In this document: in pieces, positions 11,471 to 22,351 of the stretch | Layout: every line of letters begins with the position of its first letter | Numbering within the stretch: the stretch's first letter is position 1 | Source: Pascua guehoae | Lineage: Eukaryota > Basidiomycota > Tremellomycetes > Trichosporonales > Trichosporonaceae | DNA: 64,000 nt | Assembly: GCA_001600415.1 (NCBI GenBank) | Contig: BCJX01000006.1 | Span: 1,858,364 to 1,922,363 of the forward strand | Reading direction: 5' to 3' | The notes under the pieces: model-generated | Told to the model about the DNA's origin: nothing | Databases searched by the model: none | The model's input: the letters and a program-made list of their open reading frames with translations, nothing else | Program-made: the position numbers and the translations under genes

Positions 11471-12978
11471 TTCATTTTTGTTGTGCGTGGAACTGGTCCA
11501 CCAGCGACCTGCAAGGCGTGGAGCAGCAGAGTATGGCATGACGGTGGCCAGCCCAAACGAGCGGCTTTGATCTTCACCATGATACAAGTCATGCGGCCTG
11601 ACCTCATCATCGCCCGCCAGTGCCCATCAGATGGACGTGAGCTGTGCAAGTGTGTGAATTAGTGGAGCGAGTGGAGCTGAACAGCCCGTCGGCAATGGTG
11701 CATTCTGACTTGACATGCTCGACGTGCCACCGATAAGACGGTAATAGTTGTCACCTATGCCACTGTGCGACCCATGAATTGCGTGAATGCGGCTCGGGCT
11801 CGGGCTTGCGGCTCTTGGCACTCGTTTTGGCACATTTGACACGCGTTCCGACGCGAGCAGCGCCACCTCCTGTGGGATGTGTCGCATTGTGACGATCGTG
11901 GGCACAGCGATGCGCACTAGCGGCTTAGCAAACGATTCTGGGGTGCGCGGCGCTGCGCATGACGCACATCAATTGACGGCATGGAAGATGCAGTTGTTAT
12001 TCAGAGGTCTAGAGGTGCAGACGGCTGTCACTGGCACCGCCGCAGTGGTAAGCGTCGGCGGCCCGCAGGAACAAACACGACAGAGATCGCAGTCACCCCC
12101 GGGCCACGTCCTCGGAGGGGCGGTGTAGGCGGTGTGCATGGGCTGCACGCATTGGCTGTCTATTTCTCGCTCGTCATCGCCTTGGGAGGGGGGATAGGTC
12201 TGTGTGGGGCCACATGAAACTGGGCGGTGTCGAGGCAGGTACAGGCGATGCACGCGGCCCCCTTGTACGCGTTTCAAACCAAACAAGACCAAAAAGGATC
12301 CAACTGGACGCGGGGGTGCATCTTGTACCAGCCGCCGGCTCCCCGCATGCCGCGCCCCGAACGGCCCCTTGCGCATGCCCTCCGCTCCACTGCCCACCTC
12401 GCACCTGACACCTAGCATTGTTGTCTTTTCGTCTGCGCGCGCGTCTCGTAGACCATTTGCTGCCAACGTAATCTGCCGGCGGGAGCCGATTCGCACCGCC
12501 CATTGCAGGGTGAAACGCGGGGAAGCCACAATGGAAACAGGTCCACACGTCCAAACAGAGCGACAACACCGCTCTTTCCGACGCTCGCTGGCAATCAACA
12601 TCATGTCTACGTCTGTGCCCTGCCATTGACCATTCACTACTACTACCTTTTCTCTGTCCAGCTTGGCCAGGTCGTTCCATTCCCACAGGTCACCGCCCTG
12701 CGGGTCCGTGCTTGCCCGTGCAGTGCATTCTGTGATTCTTACCCCTTGCTCGAAACTATCACCCGCCAAGGCCAGGCTAGCAAGGTAGCGCGTCCTGTAG
12801 CTCGTGGCCAAGCAACACACAAGAGTCTCAGCATACCCACAGGCTACAGGCTTATCGAACAGACCTCGGAAGCCTTTATCTACTCATCGTCTTGCTCGCC
12901 CGTCACCCCCACCCCCATTCTTCTACATCTTTGCTCTGCACACACCCCCACCCCACCCTCCTTTGGCTGCATTGCACC
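11471..12978. other. intergenic region
   Basis: No supported gene. A long minus-strand frame (11969-12820) has Arg/Pro/Cys-rich composition typical of antisense noise. The right end should hold the promoter and 5' UTR of the bestrophin gene: it becomes pyrimidine-rich (CCCCACCC) just before 12979. Confidence 0.4.
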
Positions 12979-15359
12979 ATGCCGTCCATGCCCCCAACAC
13001 CTTCCGGCAAGACCACCCTCCACCATGCACACTTGCACAAGTCGTCCACCACCTGGGTATGTGCCCCACCACACTTGGCGTTCCGAACGCCCCTCGTGTC
13101 CGCGGGTTACTGACATGGCAGTCGATGGCGTCCTTCGGGGGCGACAAGCTCGCGTCGCTCAACAAGATGCAGCGCGTAGAGGACAGCAAGCCGAGGGTAT
13201 GTCGCTGCTCAAAACTGGCAAGCAGGCACTCGCTCCCAGCTGCCGTCCTCTCCTCTAAGGTCAGATGCTGACCACCGCCACAGCTGTCCAAGATCTCTTG
13301 GCTCGCAGACGTGCTCGTCTACCGCTCGTCCATCATCCCGAGCGTCCTTAAACCCGTGTTCACCGTCACGCTCTTTGCGGCCGCGGTTGCGACGTCGTCC
13401 ATTGTCTTTGACTGCTCGCTCGGCCTCAACAACAATGTCGGTGAGTGCTGGATCATGGGCCGTGGAGGTGGTGTCCGGTGGCCATAACGTTTTCTTGCTT
13501 CTTGCCGGCCAGGCGTAGCCGTCGGGGCGGTGCCAGGGGTCTGTGTGCTTTGTGGGATGGGGCCCAACTGCTTTGTTGTAACGAGGACATGAGCTGATCG
13601 ACAGTGCCACTCCTCTCAGTCGTCGTCGGTCTCCTTCTCGGTAAGTCACACACGTCGATGTGTACCGTGTGGCAGTTCTAATATCAGTGTTCCGCAACTC
13701 GACCGCCTATGAGCGCTACGCCGAGTAAGTCGAGAAGACACCCGCCCACCCTGCGTCCGCTGACACTGGCAGAGGCCGCAAGGACTTTACGGCTCTCCTG
13801 TCCAACGCGCGTAACCTTACCCGGGTGAGTCGTCGTGCATGCACCGACAATACCACAGTGGCACTGACGTGCTGACATGCAGAAAATCTGGATCAACATT
13901 ATCCCCCCGCCCGACACGCACTACACCGACGCCCAGCGCCGCAACCTGACCAAGCGGAAGAAGCAGCTGATCCGCATGATCGTCGGCTTTGTGACTGCTA
14001 CCAAGCACCACCTGCGAGCTGAAGGTGGCGTCGAGCACGCCGACCTCAAGGGTGAGTGAGGAGACAGTTTGGAGGCAACTCCACGGCTGGATCACTGACG
14101 GGCCAGGACTGCTGCCCAACTCGCTCGTCGAGTTTGTTCGGCAGGACGGCACCGAGGAAGAGTCGACGTCTGTCTTTGGCGACTCGACCGTCGGCTCGTC
14201 GCCGCGCTCGTACAGCTCTGTCGACGACGAGGAGCAGAATGTCGGCGTCAACCCGCCCAACGCCCCTGCGGAACCATGCACTGGTCCGTTTTCTAACAGC
14301 GCCCCGCCCCCATCGGCGCTGTGGATCATGAACCGGCCCAAGCCCGCGCGCCGGCCGACAATTGTCCGCGCCCGCCCCAACTTGGAAAAGATCAAGCCCA
14401 CCAACTCGTCCAACACATTGACTGAGCGCACGCCTCTGATCAAGACTGGTGTCCGGCTCGACAGCCGCACGCCCCACCACGAGGCGCATACGCTTGGCCG
14501 CATGGTCGAGGTCGGCCTCCCCCTCGTCATGTGAGTTGCACCCGCTGTTGCTGACCACTACTCACCACTCAGTGCACACGAGATTGGCCGCCAGCTCTTC
14601 CGCTTCCGCCGCCAGGGTAACATCGAGGCCATTGGACCTGCTGTACGTCGTACCCACAATATACCGGGTTATCCCTGCTGACCATACTCAAGGGCTACAA
14701 CGGGATGCAGGGTCTCCTCCAGTCGATGATCGAACAGCTCGGGTCCATGGAACGCATGTAAGTCACCCCACACCCCTCCCTCCCCGTTGGATGGCGAGGG
14801 TATCTTCCGCCACCATGACAAAAAACAAACGTGGCACTAACGCGATTACCCTCGCTGACGCTGCAGTATGTGAGTTGACTAACACTTCAAGGCCAACGCC
14901 GCCCGGATTGCCTGACGTGTACAGCCAGACGCCTCTGCCGTACATTTTCTCCGTCCACCTCAAGCAGTCGGTCACGCTCTACCTTCTCGTCCTCCCCTTT
15001 GTCCTCGTCGACACACTCGGGTGGAAGATGATCTTTGTCGTCATGTGCACTGCTTTCACCCTGTTTGGTGTCGAGGCCATTGCCACCCAAGTCGAGGAGC
15101 CCTTTGTGAGTTCTGAAAGTGCTCCAGGACAGAGGTGGTAGCACTGACACACAGGGACTGGACCCCAGCGACCTCAACCTCGACCTCTTCTGCACCGAAC
15201 TCCTCTGCGAGTGCGAGTAAGTCCCCGCGCGCTAAATGGAGCTACCAACTCACACCCAGGGCGATCATCGAGCGTCTCCCCGAGGGCGACCTCGACGAGG
15301 AAGACCTGTTCATCCGCTCCGCCAAGCAGATCAGGGAGGACGAGGAGGATGGCGAGTAG
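12979..15359 (+). CDS. bestrophin/UPF0187 family anion channel
   Basis: Membrane protein of the fungal bestrophin-like family (chloride/anion channel fold). Fourteen exons, 502 residues: 12979-13056, 13122-13196, 13284-13440, 13605-13640, 13688-13724, 13773-13824, 13883-14051, 14107-14530, 14573-14642, 14693-14757, 14867-14869, 14925-15105, 15155-15216, 15260-15359. The family pattern is clear: FRNSTAYERYAEGRKDFTAL after the first hydrophobic pair, then a Ser/Pro-rich insert (about residues 240-330), then MERI..TPLPYIFSVHLKQ and a hydrophobic pair (VTLYLLVLPFVLVDTLGW and IFVVMCTAFTLFGVEAIA), then the conserved EEPFG.D..DLNLD acidic belt. The eleventh exon is only TAT (14867-14869): both flanking introns have canonical donors, CTGAC branch sites and CAG acceptors. 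Including it gives the family spacing ER-I-x-x-TP. The phase is also kept if it is skipped. Confidence 0.9.
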
Positions 15360-16257
15360 GTAAAGATTTCTTCCTAGAGCCAAGAAACACCCCAAGGGCA
15401 ACGCCGGCTCTGCCGCCCTGGATGGCGCTCGAGGCTGGCTGTTGTCCATGATGCGGTGGTGTACTTTTAGCCGCCGACGCGACACGAAGTGAGACGACGA
15501 CAAGCGAGACGAAGTGAGACCAGTGAGACGTACCATCTGACATCATCGAGAGAAGCAACCATGCATTGTATACAGTACCGTGGCGGGCACGTCGGCAAAT
15601 GTGCCGTGACGAGGCTGTGCACTAGTCCTTACTAGCTGCGGCCTGTGGGGATTTCTCGCCGTCCTATGGCCGTGTTGGACCCCCCTCCACTGTCACTTCA
15701 CAGCAAGGGAGCGATGTGCCCACGGGAGCGGTGAAACGTGAATACTCGACGCATTCGTGCATGTCTCTTGTTTAATCGTTGTAGTTGGGAAGCATTTCAG
15801 TGTGCGTGAGCAGAGTATAAGTACAGCGCGGACGGCAGTCCGGCACATACCGGTGTCAACCCTTGTCAGTCTTGGACTTCCCGCGCGCCCTCATCTCCAC
15901 CCTACTTGCAGTTGTGCTCCTTGACATGCCAGCCGCGGCCGAAAGCCTATGGCCTATCCAGGGCACTCAGTGATGGACACGCTGGGTCATTACCGCTCGC
16001 GCTGGGGCGACGACGGACGCCATGCTCGAGCGCACACTGTCCATTCGGTAACCAATTGTCTACATACAACACAATCCCACAGGGTCTTCTAACACCGCGC
16101 TCTCCTCGTTGCCGGCAAGATGGCCATCACGGGGTCAGGTCACTCTGAGACGCCAAAAAAACGAGCGCCAGCACACACACTCTCACTCTGCTACCCCAGC
16201 CTTCCTTCCCGAGCTATACCACACCTGCCACGACCCAAGCCTGTTCCGGTGCGGTTC
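15360..16257. other. intergenic between bestrophin and bHLH genes
   Basis: Convergent 3' region. GACGAAGTGAGAC-like words repeat at about 15478-15530. No gene supported. Confidence 0.45.
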
Positions 16258-17482
16258 CTACTTCGCTGCAGCCTTCTTGAGCTCTTCAATCTCATTCTTG
16301 AGGCGGTCGAGCTCAAAGAGCTGTGTTGCGGCGCGGTCCTCTGCCTCACGCCACGAGGTTTCGAAGCGGATTGACCGGGCGTGCTCTTCCTCGAGGCGGC
16401 GGCGCATTTCTTCCAACTCTTCCTGAGGGCGGGTTAGTCACGCCGCCCGGTACGTGCATGCAGCGCGGTAGGCACAGCACCATACCCACCTCGACGGCCT
16501 GTTTCTCGCGATCCTTTGCGGCGAGGGTGACGTCAAACTCGGTGACACGCGCCGTCACTTCCTGGAGGTACTGTGCTGCGCGGCGGAGGAGCATGCCCTT
16601 GCCGACCTTGTCGCTGATGCCGGGGATGAGACGGGCAATCTCGTTGATGCCGTCGTTGATGTTTTCTCGTCGCCGGCGCTCGACTTCCTTCTGCGGGGGT
16701 GGTTAGTGGTCTGCGTGTGACAACAAGTGCGGTGTGGTGTGGCATGATGGGCTGATGGGCTAGCGGGTGAACAGGCACCGGTTCACATCTCAGCATGTCC
16801 GGCTGCCCACCCACCGTTCTGGAGCTGAAGCCGCCGCTAGCCAGGGTGAACTCACATGGTTGTCCTTCTTCATCTTGATGGGATCGATGGGCTCGCCATT
16901 CTCGACGGGGCCCACGATAATCTCTTCGCCATCGCGACGGCGCTTGGTGCGGCCCACGAGCCGGCCCATCTTGACGGGCTCGTCCTGGGCTGCGCCGCCG
17001 CCCTCGGCGCCGGTGGGAGACACGTGGGGCGACTCAAACCCACCATGGTACTCGCCACCACTCGCGCCGGCGCCGCCGTTATTCTGCCCATTGTGGCCCT
17101 GTGCGTGCTGTTGCTGCCCATCGCCTTCCCCTTGCTGCCGCTCGGCGCTGCGGCCCGGATGCGTTGCGGAACCACCGCCACCACCGCCGGTCGGGGGCGG
17201 GGCATCGTCGAGATCTCCAAAGCGCGGGTTGCCCGCCGCGGTAAACAGATTGTTATCTTCGCCGCTAAAGCTCAGCAGCTCGCCGCTGCGCGGATCGTCG
17301 AGCACGTGCTGGGCAAAATCCGTGAGCGGGTTGGACGGCTCGTGGGCTACACTGTGCAGCGTGGCCGGATGCAGCTGCGGGTCGAGGTTGAATAGGCCGT
17401 CGTCCCCGCCCGCCTCTGGGGTGCGCGAGGTGGGCTTGTCGTTCTCGTCCCGCGGGCTGCGGGCCGAGCGCGTGAGCGACAT
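16258..17482 (-). CDS. bHLH transcription factor, Cbf1-like
   Basis: Nuclear DNA-binding protein of the Cbf1/USF bHLH group, expected to bind CACGTG as a dimer. In yeasts Cbf1 controls sulfur amino-acid and respiratory genes and acts at centromeres. Exons (minus) 16856-17482, 16490-16690, 16258-16422; 330 residues. The N-terminal two thirds are disordered and Gly/Gln-rich, with a basic KRRR patch before the intron. The basic helix KEVERRRRENINDGINEIAR begins exactly at exon 2 and carries the E-R-x-x-R residues that contact CACGTG. Helix 2 (GMLLRRAAQYLQEV) is followed by a leucine-zipper-like coiled coil running to the C-terminus (ELDRLKNEIEELKKA). It is divergent from LSm6 across about 420 bases. 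Confidence 0.9.
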
Positions 17483-17902
17483 GGTTGGAACAAAGGTCTC
17501 CGGTGGCTAGTGTTGGTTGTGATGGATGGGTGGACCGGGGTGGATGATGAGGGCGACGTTGTGGACAGCGATGGAGGACGTTCGAGTAGGGAGAGAGAGG
17601 GAGTGTGTATGTACGACGTGTTTGTTGCGGGTCACCTGACTAGTGACGAGCGGCAGGGGCAGATCAACAACCCCGGTCCTCCTTGCCTCTTGTGCCGCCC
17701 TTTGCCACAGACTGGTCACACACACTGCCCCACTGCCCAACTCCCACGCACGCGGAACCTATTATTTTCTTCCCTTTTTAATGTTTTTATCCCAATATCC
17801 ACGAGGCCACCCCTCTGACCGTCTGCCCATCTGGTGCTTCGAGCTTGTCACCATCAACCTCGCCGCCGTCGTCAACAACATCCCTCTTACATACCCCACA
17901 CA
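17483..17902. promoter_or_regulatory. shared divergent promoter of bHLH and LSm6 genes
   Basis: 420 bases between two divergent start codons, so both promoters must lie here or nearby. The LSm6 side is pyrimidine-rich with an AT-rich patch (about 17760-17790). No specific binding motif was assigned. Confidence 0.5.
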
Positions 17903-18415
17903 ATGGACTCGCCATCACCCCAAGCAGACAGCCCCAAGGAGCCCGTCGCCGGCTCGCCCTCCGACTTTCTCAAGAACATTGTCGGCAAAAAGGTCAAGGT
18001 CCGCATCGGCAGTGGCATCGACTACCATGGTGAGTGTCCCATGTTTACGAGCGCAAGCGGCTAGCGATGGGGCATGGTTGCCTTCCCCGAGATTACCCGT
18101 TTACTTGCGCATCAATCGCATGACCCTGATCATGCTACTTGTCTAAGAGGATCGGCATTTACGTGGCCGCATCCACCTCGAGCTCCACTCCGTTCCAAGA
18201 CCCAAACTGACCCCAGGCCTCCTCACATGTCTCGATGGCTACATGAACGTCGCACTCGAGGAGACCGAGGAGTACGCCAACGGCCACCTCACCGCGCGGT
18301 ACGGTGACACCTTCCTCCGTGGCAACAACGGTGCGCCCAGCGTGGCTGGAATGGACGTGATGAGCCATTGCTGACACACTCAGTGCTCTACATCTCTGCT
18401 CTGGAAGACTTGTAG
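17903..18415 (+). CDS. LSM6: U6 snRNA-associated Sm-like protein LSm6
   Basis: Subunit of the LSm2-8 ring on U6 snRNA (splicing) and the LSm1-7 ring (mRNA decapping). Three exons (17903-18029, 18217-18330, 18384-18415) encode 90 residues. After a Ser/Pro-rich leader come the Sm1 motif (PSDFLKNIVGKKVKVRIGSG, close to human PSDFLKQIIGRPV), GIDYHG, LDGYMNVALEETEEYANG and the Sm2 motif GDTFLRGNNVLYIS. Human LSm6 is 80 aa; the extra length is at the N-terminus. The splice phases are all consistent. It is head to head with the bHLH gene. Confidence 0.95.
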
Positions 18416-19194
18416 CGATGCGGCGTACGAAAGAGAGAGGTCCTAGACTTTGAGAGGGCACGACGTAGATCCGGCGCTAGAGGGCCTGCCATCGCCCGTC
18501 GTTGCACGGCGTCGAAGCGTAGAAGTCATTAGCAGTGCACGTAAGGGTGCATACATGTACATATACCACGCTCGTCTTGTTTTCGCGCGTCAGTTGCGCT
18601 GTCCGATCAGCTCGAGGCTGTGAGGGTGGTGGAGTGTAGGAGGAGCGAGTAACTGCATGTTATCTAGAGTAGAGGCATGCTGTTGCCATGATCTATCGCT
18701 CGACCAACAACAGCGCTTGTACAAAGGAGAATGAATGGAGGGAGGGTGAATTTGGTTCCGTTTATGACGATTGCTCGGTTGCCACCTGGCACCTGGGCAG
18801 GGACATTTGGGTTTGAACACGAGCGCGCAGACGCACACCCATGTTACTCGAGCACTCATCATCCTCATCATCCTCGACGACGACAACTACGACAGTGACA
18901 CGTCGCGTCGAATTGTCAATCCCCCCAACACCCACTTCCCACGGCACTCTAGCCCCATTCTTGTATTCACTCTTTGTCCCTGGCATTTAATCCCTTTCAG
19001 CTATCGCAGCGTGGCTCCATTGCAGTCCCACCCTCGGCCGAGCAAGTAACTTGCCAACACACCTGCGCACAATCACCCAAGAACAGCGGCCGCATTCACA
19101 CAGCGCAGCGAGCCGTCAAGGCGTAATAAATCAACTCCGATAGCTGCTACTCTACTCTGCTCTACTCTCACTCCCCATTGTTCCCACTCGCGCA
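18416..19194. other. intergenic between LSm6 and the Na+/H+ exchanger
   Basis: No gene seen. Just before 19195 there is a CTACTCT repeat (about 19148-19172), likely 5' UTR of the exchanger. Confidence 0.45.
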
Positions 19195-21656
19195 ATGCGC
19201 GAACCCATCACCAAGCCGCCGAGCGGCGGTGAGGATGTGACCGAAGAGGAGTTCTACGCCTCGTAAGTAGGACGGGTGTCGTCTGTTTCGACTGAGGCTG
19301 CGCATCTCCTTCTGCCGCAGGCTGACGTGCAGGTGGGGTCTGTGCATTCTCTGTGTGCTGCTTATCGGCGCGCTCTGCACATCGTACTACCTCCAGATCA
19401 AGCGCATTCGCGCCGTGCACGAGACGGTCGTGTCCATCTTTGCCGGCATGGTCGTCGGCCTCGTCATTCGCATTGCGCCTGGACATCTCATTCGCGAGAT
19501 GCTGGTGCGTTTCATCTCGGGTACCCGGACCGGGTATGACTGACACGGCAGACATTCAAGCACACGCTCTTCTTCAACCTCCTCCTTCCGCCGATCATCC
19601 TCAACTCGGGCTATGAACTCAAGCAGGTGTGTCTAGGGATTTTCCAACGCGAGAGTGGGCGCAACGTTGCTGATGTGCAAGGAAAACTTCTTCCGAAACT
19701 TTGGCGTCATTCTGACCTTTGCATTCGTGGGCACGTTCATATCGGCAGTCGGTATCGGGTGAGTCACCAGGCCACTCGAGCGTGACGTTATGAAGGCTGC
19801 TGGTACGGATACTGACGCACAAGTGTCCTCACATACATCTGGTCACTGCTGGGTCTCGAGAGCCTCAAGTTTACCCTCCTCGAATGCCTCATTTTCGGGT
19901 CTACCTTGTCGGCGACGGACCCCGTGACGATCCTTGCAATCTTCAACACGGCAAAGGTCGATCCGAAGCTCTACTCGATCATCTTTGGCGAGAGTATCCT
20001 TAACGATGCTGTGTCCATTGTCATGTACGAGTAAGTACACCCGTCGACCAAGCACGACCACGTCACGCTGACATTCAGGACACTGTCGCACTTCCACGAC
20101 CAGAACGACGGCCAGGACATCTTCCTCTCGTCCATGTTCATGGGCGTGGGCATGTTCCTGTTCTCGTTCTTCGTGTCCATGCTTCTCGGCGTCGCATTTG
20201 GTCTCGCCTGCTCTCTCGGCCTCAAGCACTCGCACCTTGCGACGTACCCCCAGATCGAGAGCTGCCTTGTCGCCCTCGTTGCGTACACCAGCTACTTTTT
20301 CTCCAATGCGTGCCATAAAAGTGGCATCGTATCCCTGCTGTTCTGTGGCATCACGCTCAAGCATTATGCGTACCACACAATGTCGAAACGTACGCAAAAG
20401 ACAACAAAGTACATGTTTGCTGTCCTTGCCCAGTTGTCCGAAAACTTTATCTTCATCTACCTCGGCCTCAACTTGTTTACCCAGGATGTTCAGGTCTTTA
20501 AGCCGCTCTTCATCCTCGTGTCTACTGTGGGTGTTGTGACTCTTCATTCGGCTCACCCTTCAGATCGCTGTCATGGCGTCGCGGTACGCGGCTGTCTTCC
20601 CCTTGTCGGAGCTCATCAACTGGGTGTTCCAGACCCGCGGGCAGCGCACCGAGGAGCTGCCCCACTCGTACCAGATGATGCTCTTCTGGGCAGGCCTTCG
20701 TGGTGCCGTCGGCGTCGCTCTGGCTGCTGGTATCAAGGGCGACAACGCCGATGCGCTGCGCACAACTGTCCTTATCGTGGTCGTGCTCACCGTCATCGTC
20801 TTTGGCGGTACGACTGCACGCATGCTCGAGGTATTGGGCATCCGCACTGGTGTCGAGGACGACGACGCGAGCTCGGACGAGGAGATTGAAGGATGGACCA
20901 CTCAACGCGGTAACATTGCTCTCCAGATGGGTAGGCGGTATGCTGGCCAGAATGGCCTGTATGGTGGCGACGATGAGAGCGGTCCAGACAGTGCAATCGA
21001 CTCGCCCTACTACCCGACTGGCATCAACCTCGTCAACCAGCGCCGTTCCGTTTCCCGTCTCAGCCTCGGTCGCCAGCACTCGCGTGCGGGCTTCTCGACT
21101 GACGACGAGTCGGACGAGGAACCGCTCCCGCAAGCGGCCTACGGTGAACAGGTGGACATTGAGGCCCAAGGCGGTCTCCCGCGCCCCGGAATGACCTTCC
21201 GTGATGGCCAGTGGTTCACAAACCTCGACGAGCGCTACCTACTTCCCTTGTTCTCCAACTCGGTGACGGCTCGCCGCGCGTCTGCCCGCAAGGCACGCCG
21301 AGCAAACGCAAGCGTCTACAATGGCGACGAATCGGGGGCCGGGACGCCTCGCGGCGGAAACTCGATGGAACTCCATGGAGTCGAGTCGGGATACCAGGGG
21401 GACAGTGGTGGGAGTGAGAATGGCAAGGTCAAGGCGCCTGGACGCAACTTTAGGTAAGCCAGCGTGTTTTGTTGTTATTGATAGCCACGGCATGGTGCCC
21501 AGCGTACTAACGCGCAGCAGCGTGAGCGACTTGTTCTTTGCCCGTGCTGAAGGGTCCACTTCCCAGAGCAGAGCAGGAGACTCGCCCACCTCTGCGACGG
21601 GAAGTGATGTCCCTCGCCGCCGTGGTACAAGCAGCTCGGAACACAGCCCTCATTGA
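19195..21656 (+). CDS. endosomal/vacuolar Na+(K+)/H+ exchanger, Nhx1-like
   Basis: CPA1 antiporter of late endosome/vacuole membranes, involved in pH and ion homeostasis and trafficking. Eight exons (19195-19262, 19333-19504, 19552-19626, 19682-19758, 19824-20030, 20079-20526, 20564-21453, 21518-21656) give 691 residues. Family marks: [18 protein letters not shown] (amiloride-site region), [17 protein letters not shown], the core [28 protein letters not shown], and [17 protein letters not shown] with its conserved Arg. About a dozen hydrophobic segments are followed by a long hydrophilic cytosolic tail from about residue 440, rich in Asp/Glu/Ser, ending [13 protein letters not shown]. One intron (20527-20563) is only 37 nt. 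The start is the first ATG of the exon that leads directly into the first membrane helix. Confidence 0.93.
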
Positions 21657-22351
21657 GGATATCACTGCGCATGTACCAGAACAAACGCGCCGGTCGCACG
21701 GTACCTATCAACATAGTAGTTTATTTAGAGACATTCATGCACGGTTTATTCTTGTAACGTTGGGCATGGTGGTTGAATAGGTGGGAAATGGTGTGTGTGG
21801 TTGGTTGGGTTGGTTGCGGGTGATGATTGTGGCAGCAGCAGGTACGGGACGCCGCCGCCACCAAAGAAGTAGAGTAATCCACGACGAGTCGGCCAAGTTG
21901 GATTTGTCCATCCCACACCCACCATCCCCCTTGACATCCACCATCACCTCTTGCTCTTTTCCCCCATTACATCGTGCAGCATCCTTCCCACTACAACGCC
22001 TCTGCACGCTCTTCCATCGCCTACGCTTTCGCGCTTGGCCTCTCCGTCGGCGGTTGCCGCCACCACACCTCCACCTGTTGCGCTGCGCGGCGGCTCCATC
22101 TTCGCTTGACCTGGGAGTCACGAGTCGCCTCGTCTGTCTGTGGTTGCTTTTTCCGCAACGGGCCTCGTCTCTCTCTCCCCAACACGTCGCAAGAGGACAG
22201 AGTCGTGCCGCTCCAGCAGGTGTATAAACCACGTTGAACGCAAGCTGCGTACGCATATCACAACAGCAAGCACAACAGTACTTGCGCACGCCCCCCCTCC
22301 CCCCCCCACGTCCAAGAACCTGGGAAGACTGCCGACGACGGCGCAACCACG
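21657..22351. other. intergenic, leader of TAF12 gene
   Basis: No gene seen. Starts with a GGTTGGTTGGGT-type tract (21795-21825) and ends in a C-rich run (about 22290-22310) just before the TAF12 ATG. Confidence 0.45.

Noticed and set aside
11969..12820. 283-codon minus-strand open frame
   Set aside because: Arg/Pro/Cys-rich composition, no domain, no splice or start context, and equally long frames on the opposite strand.
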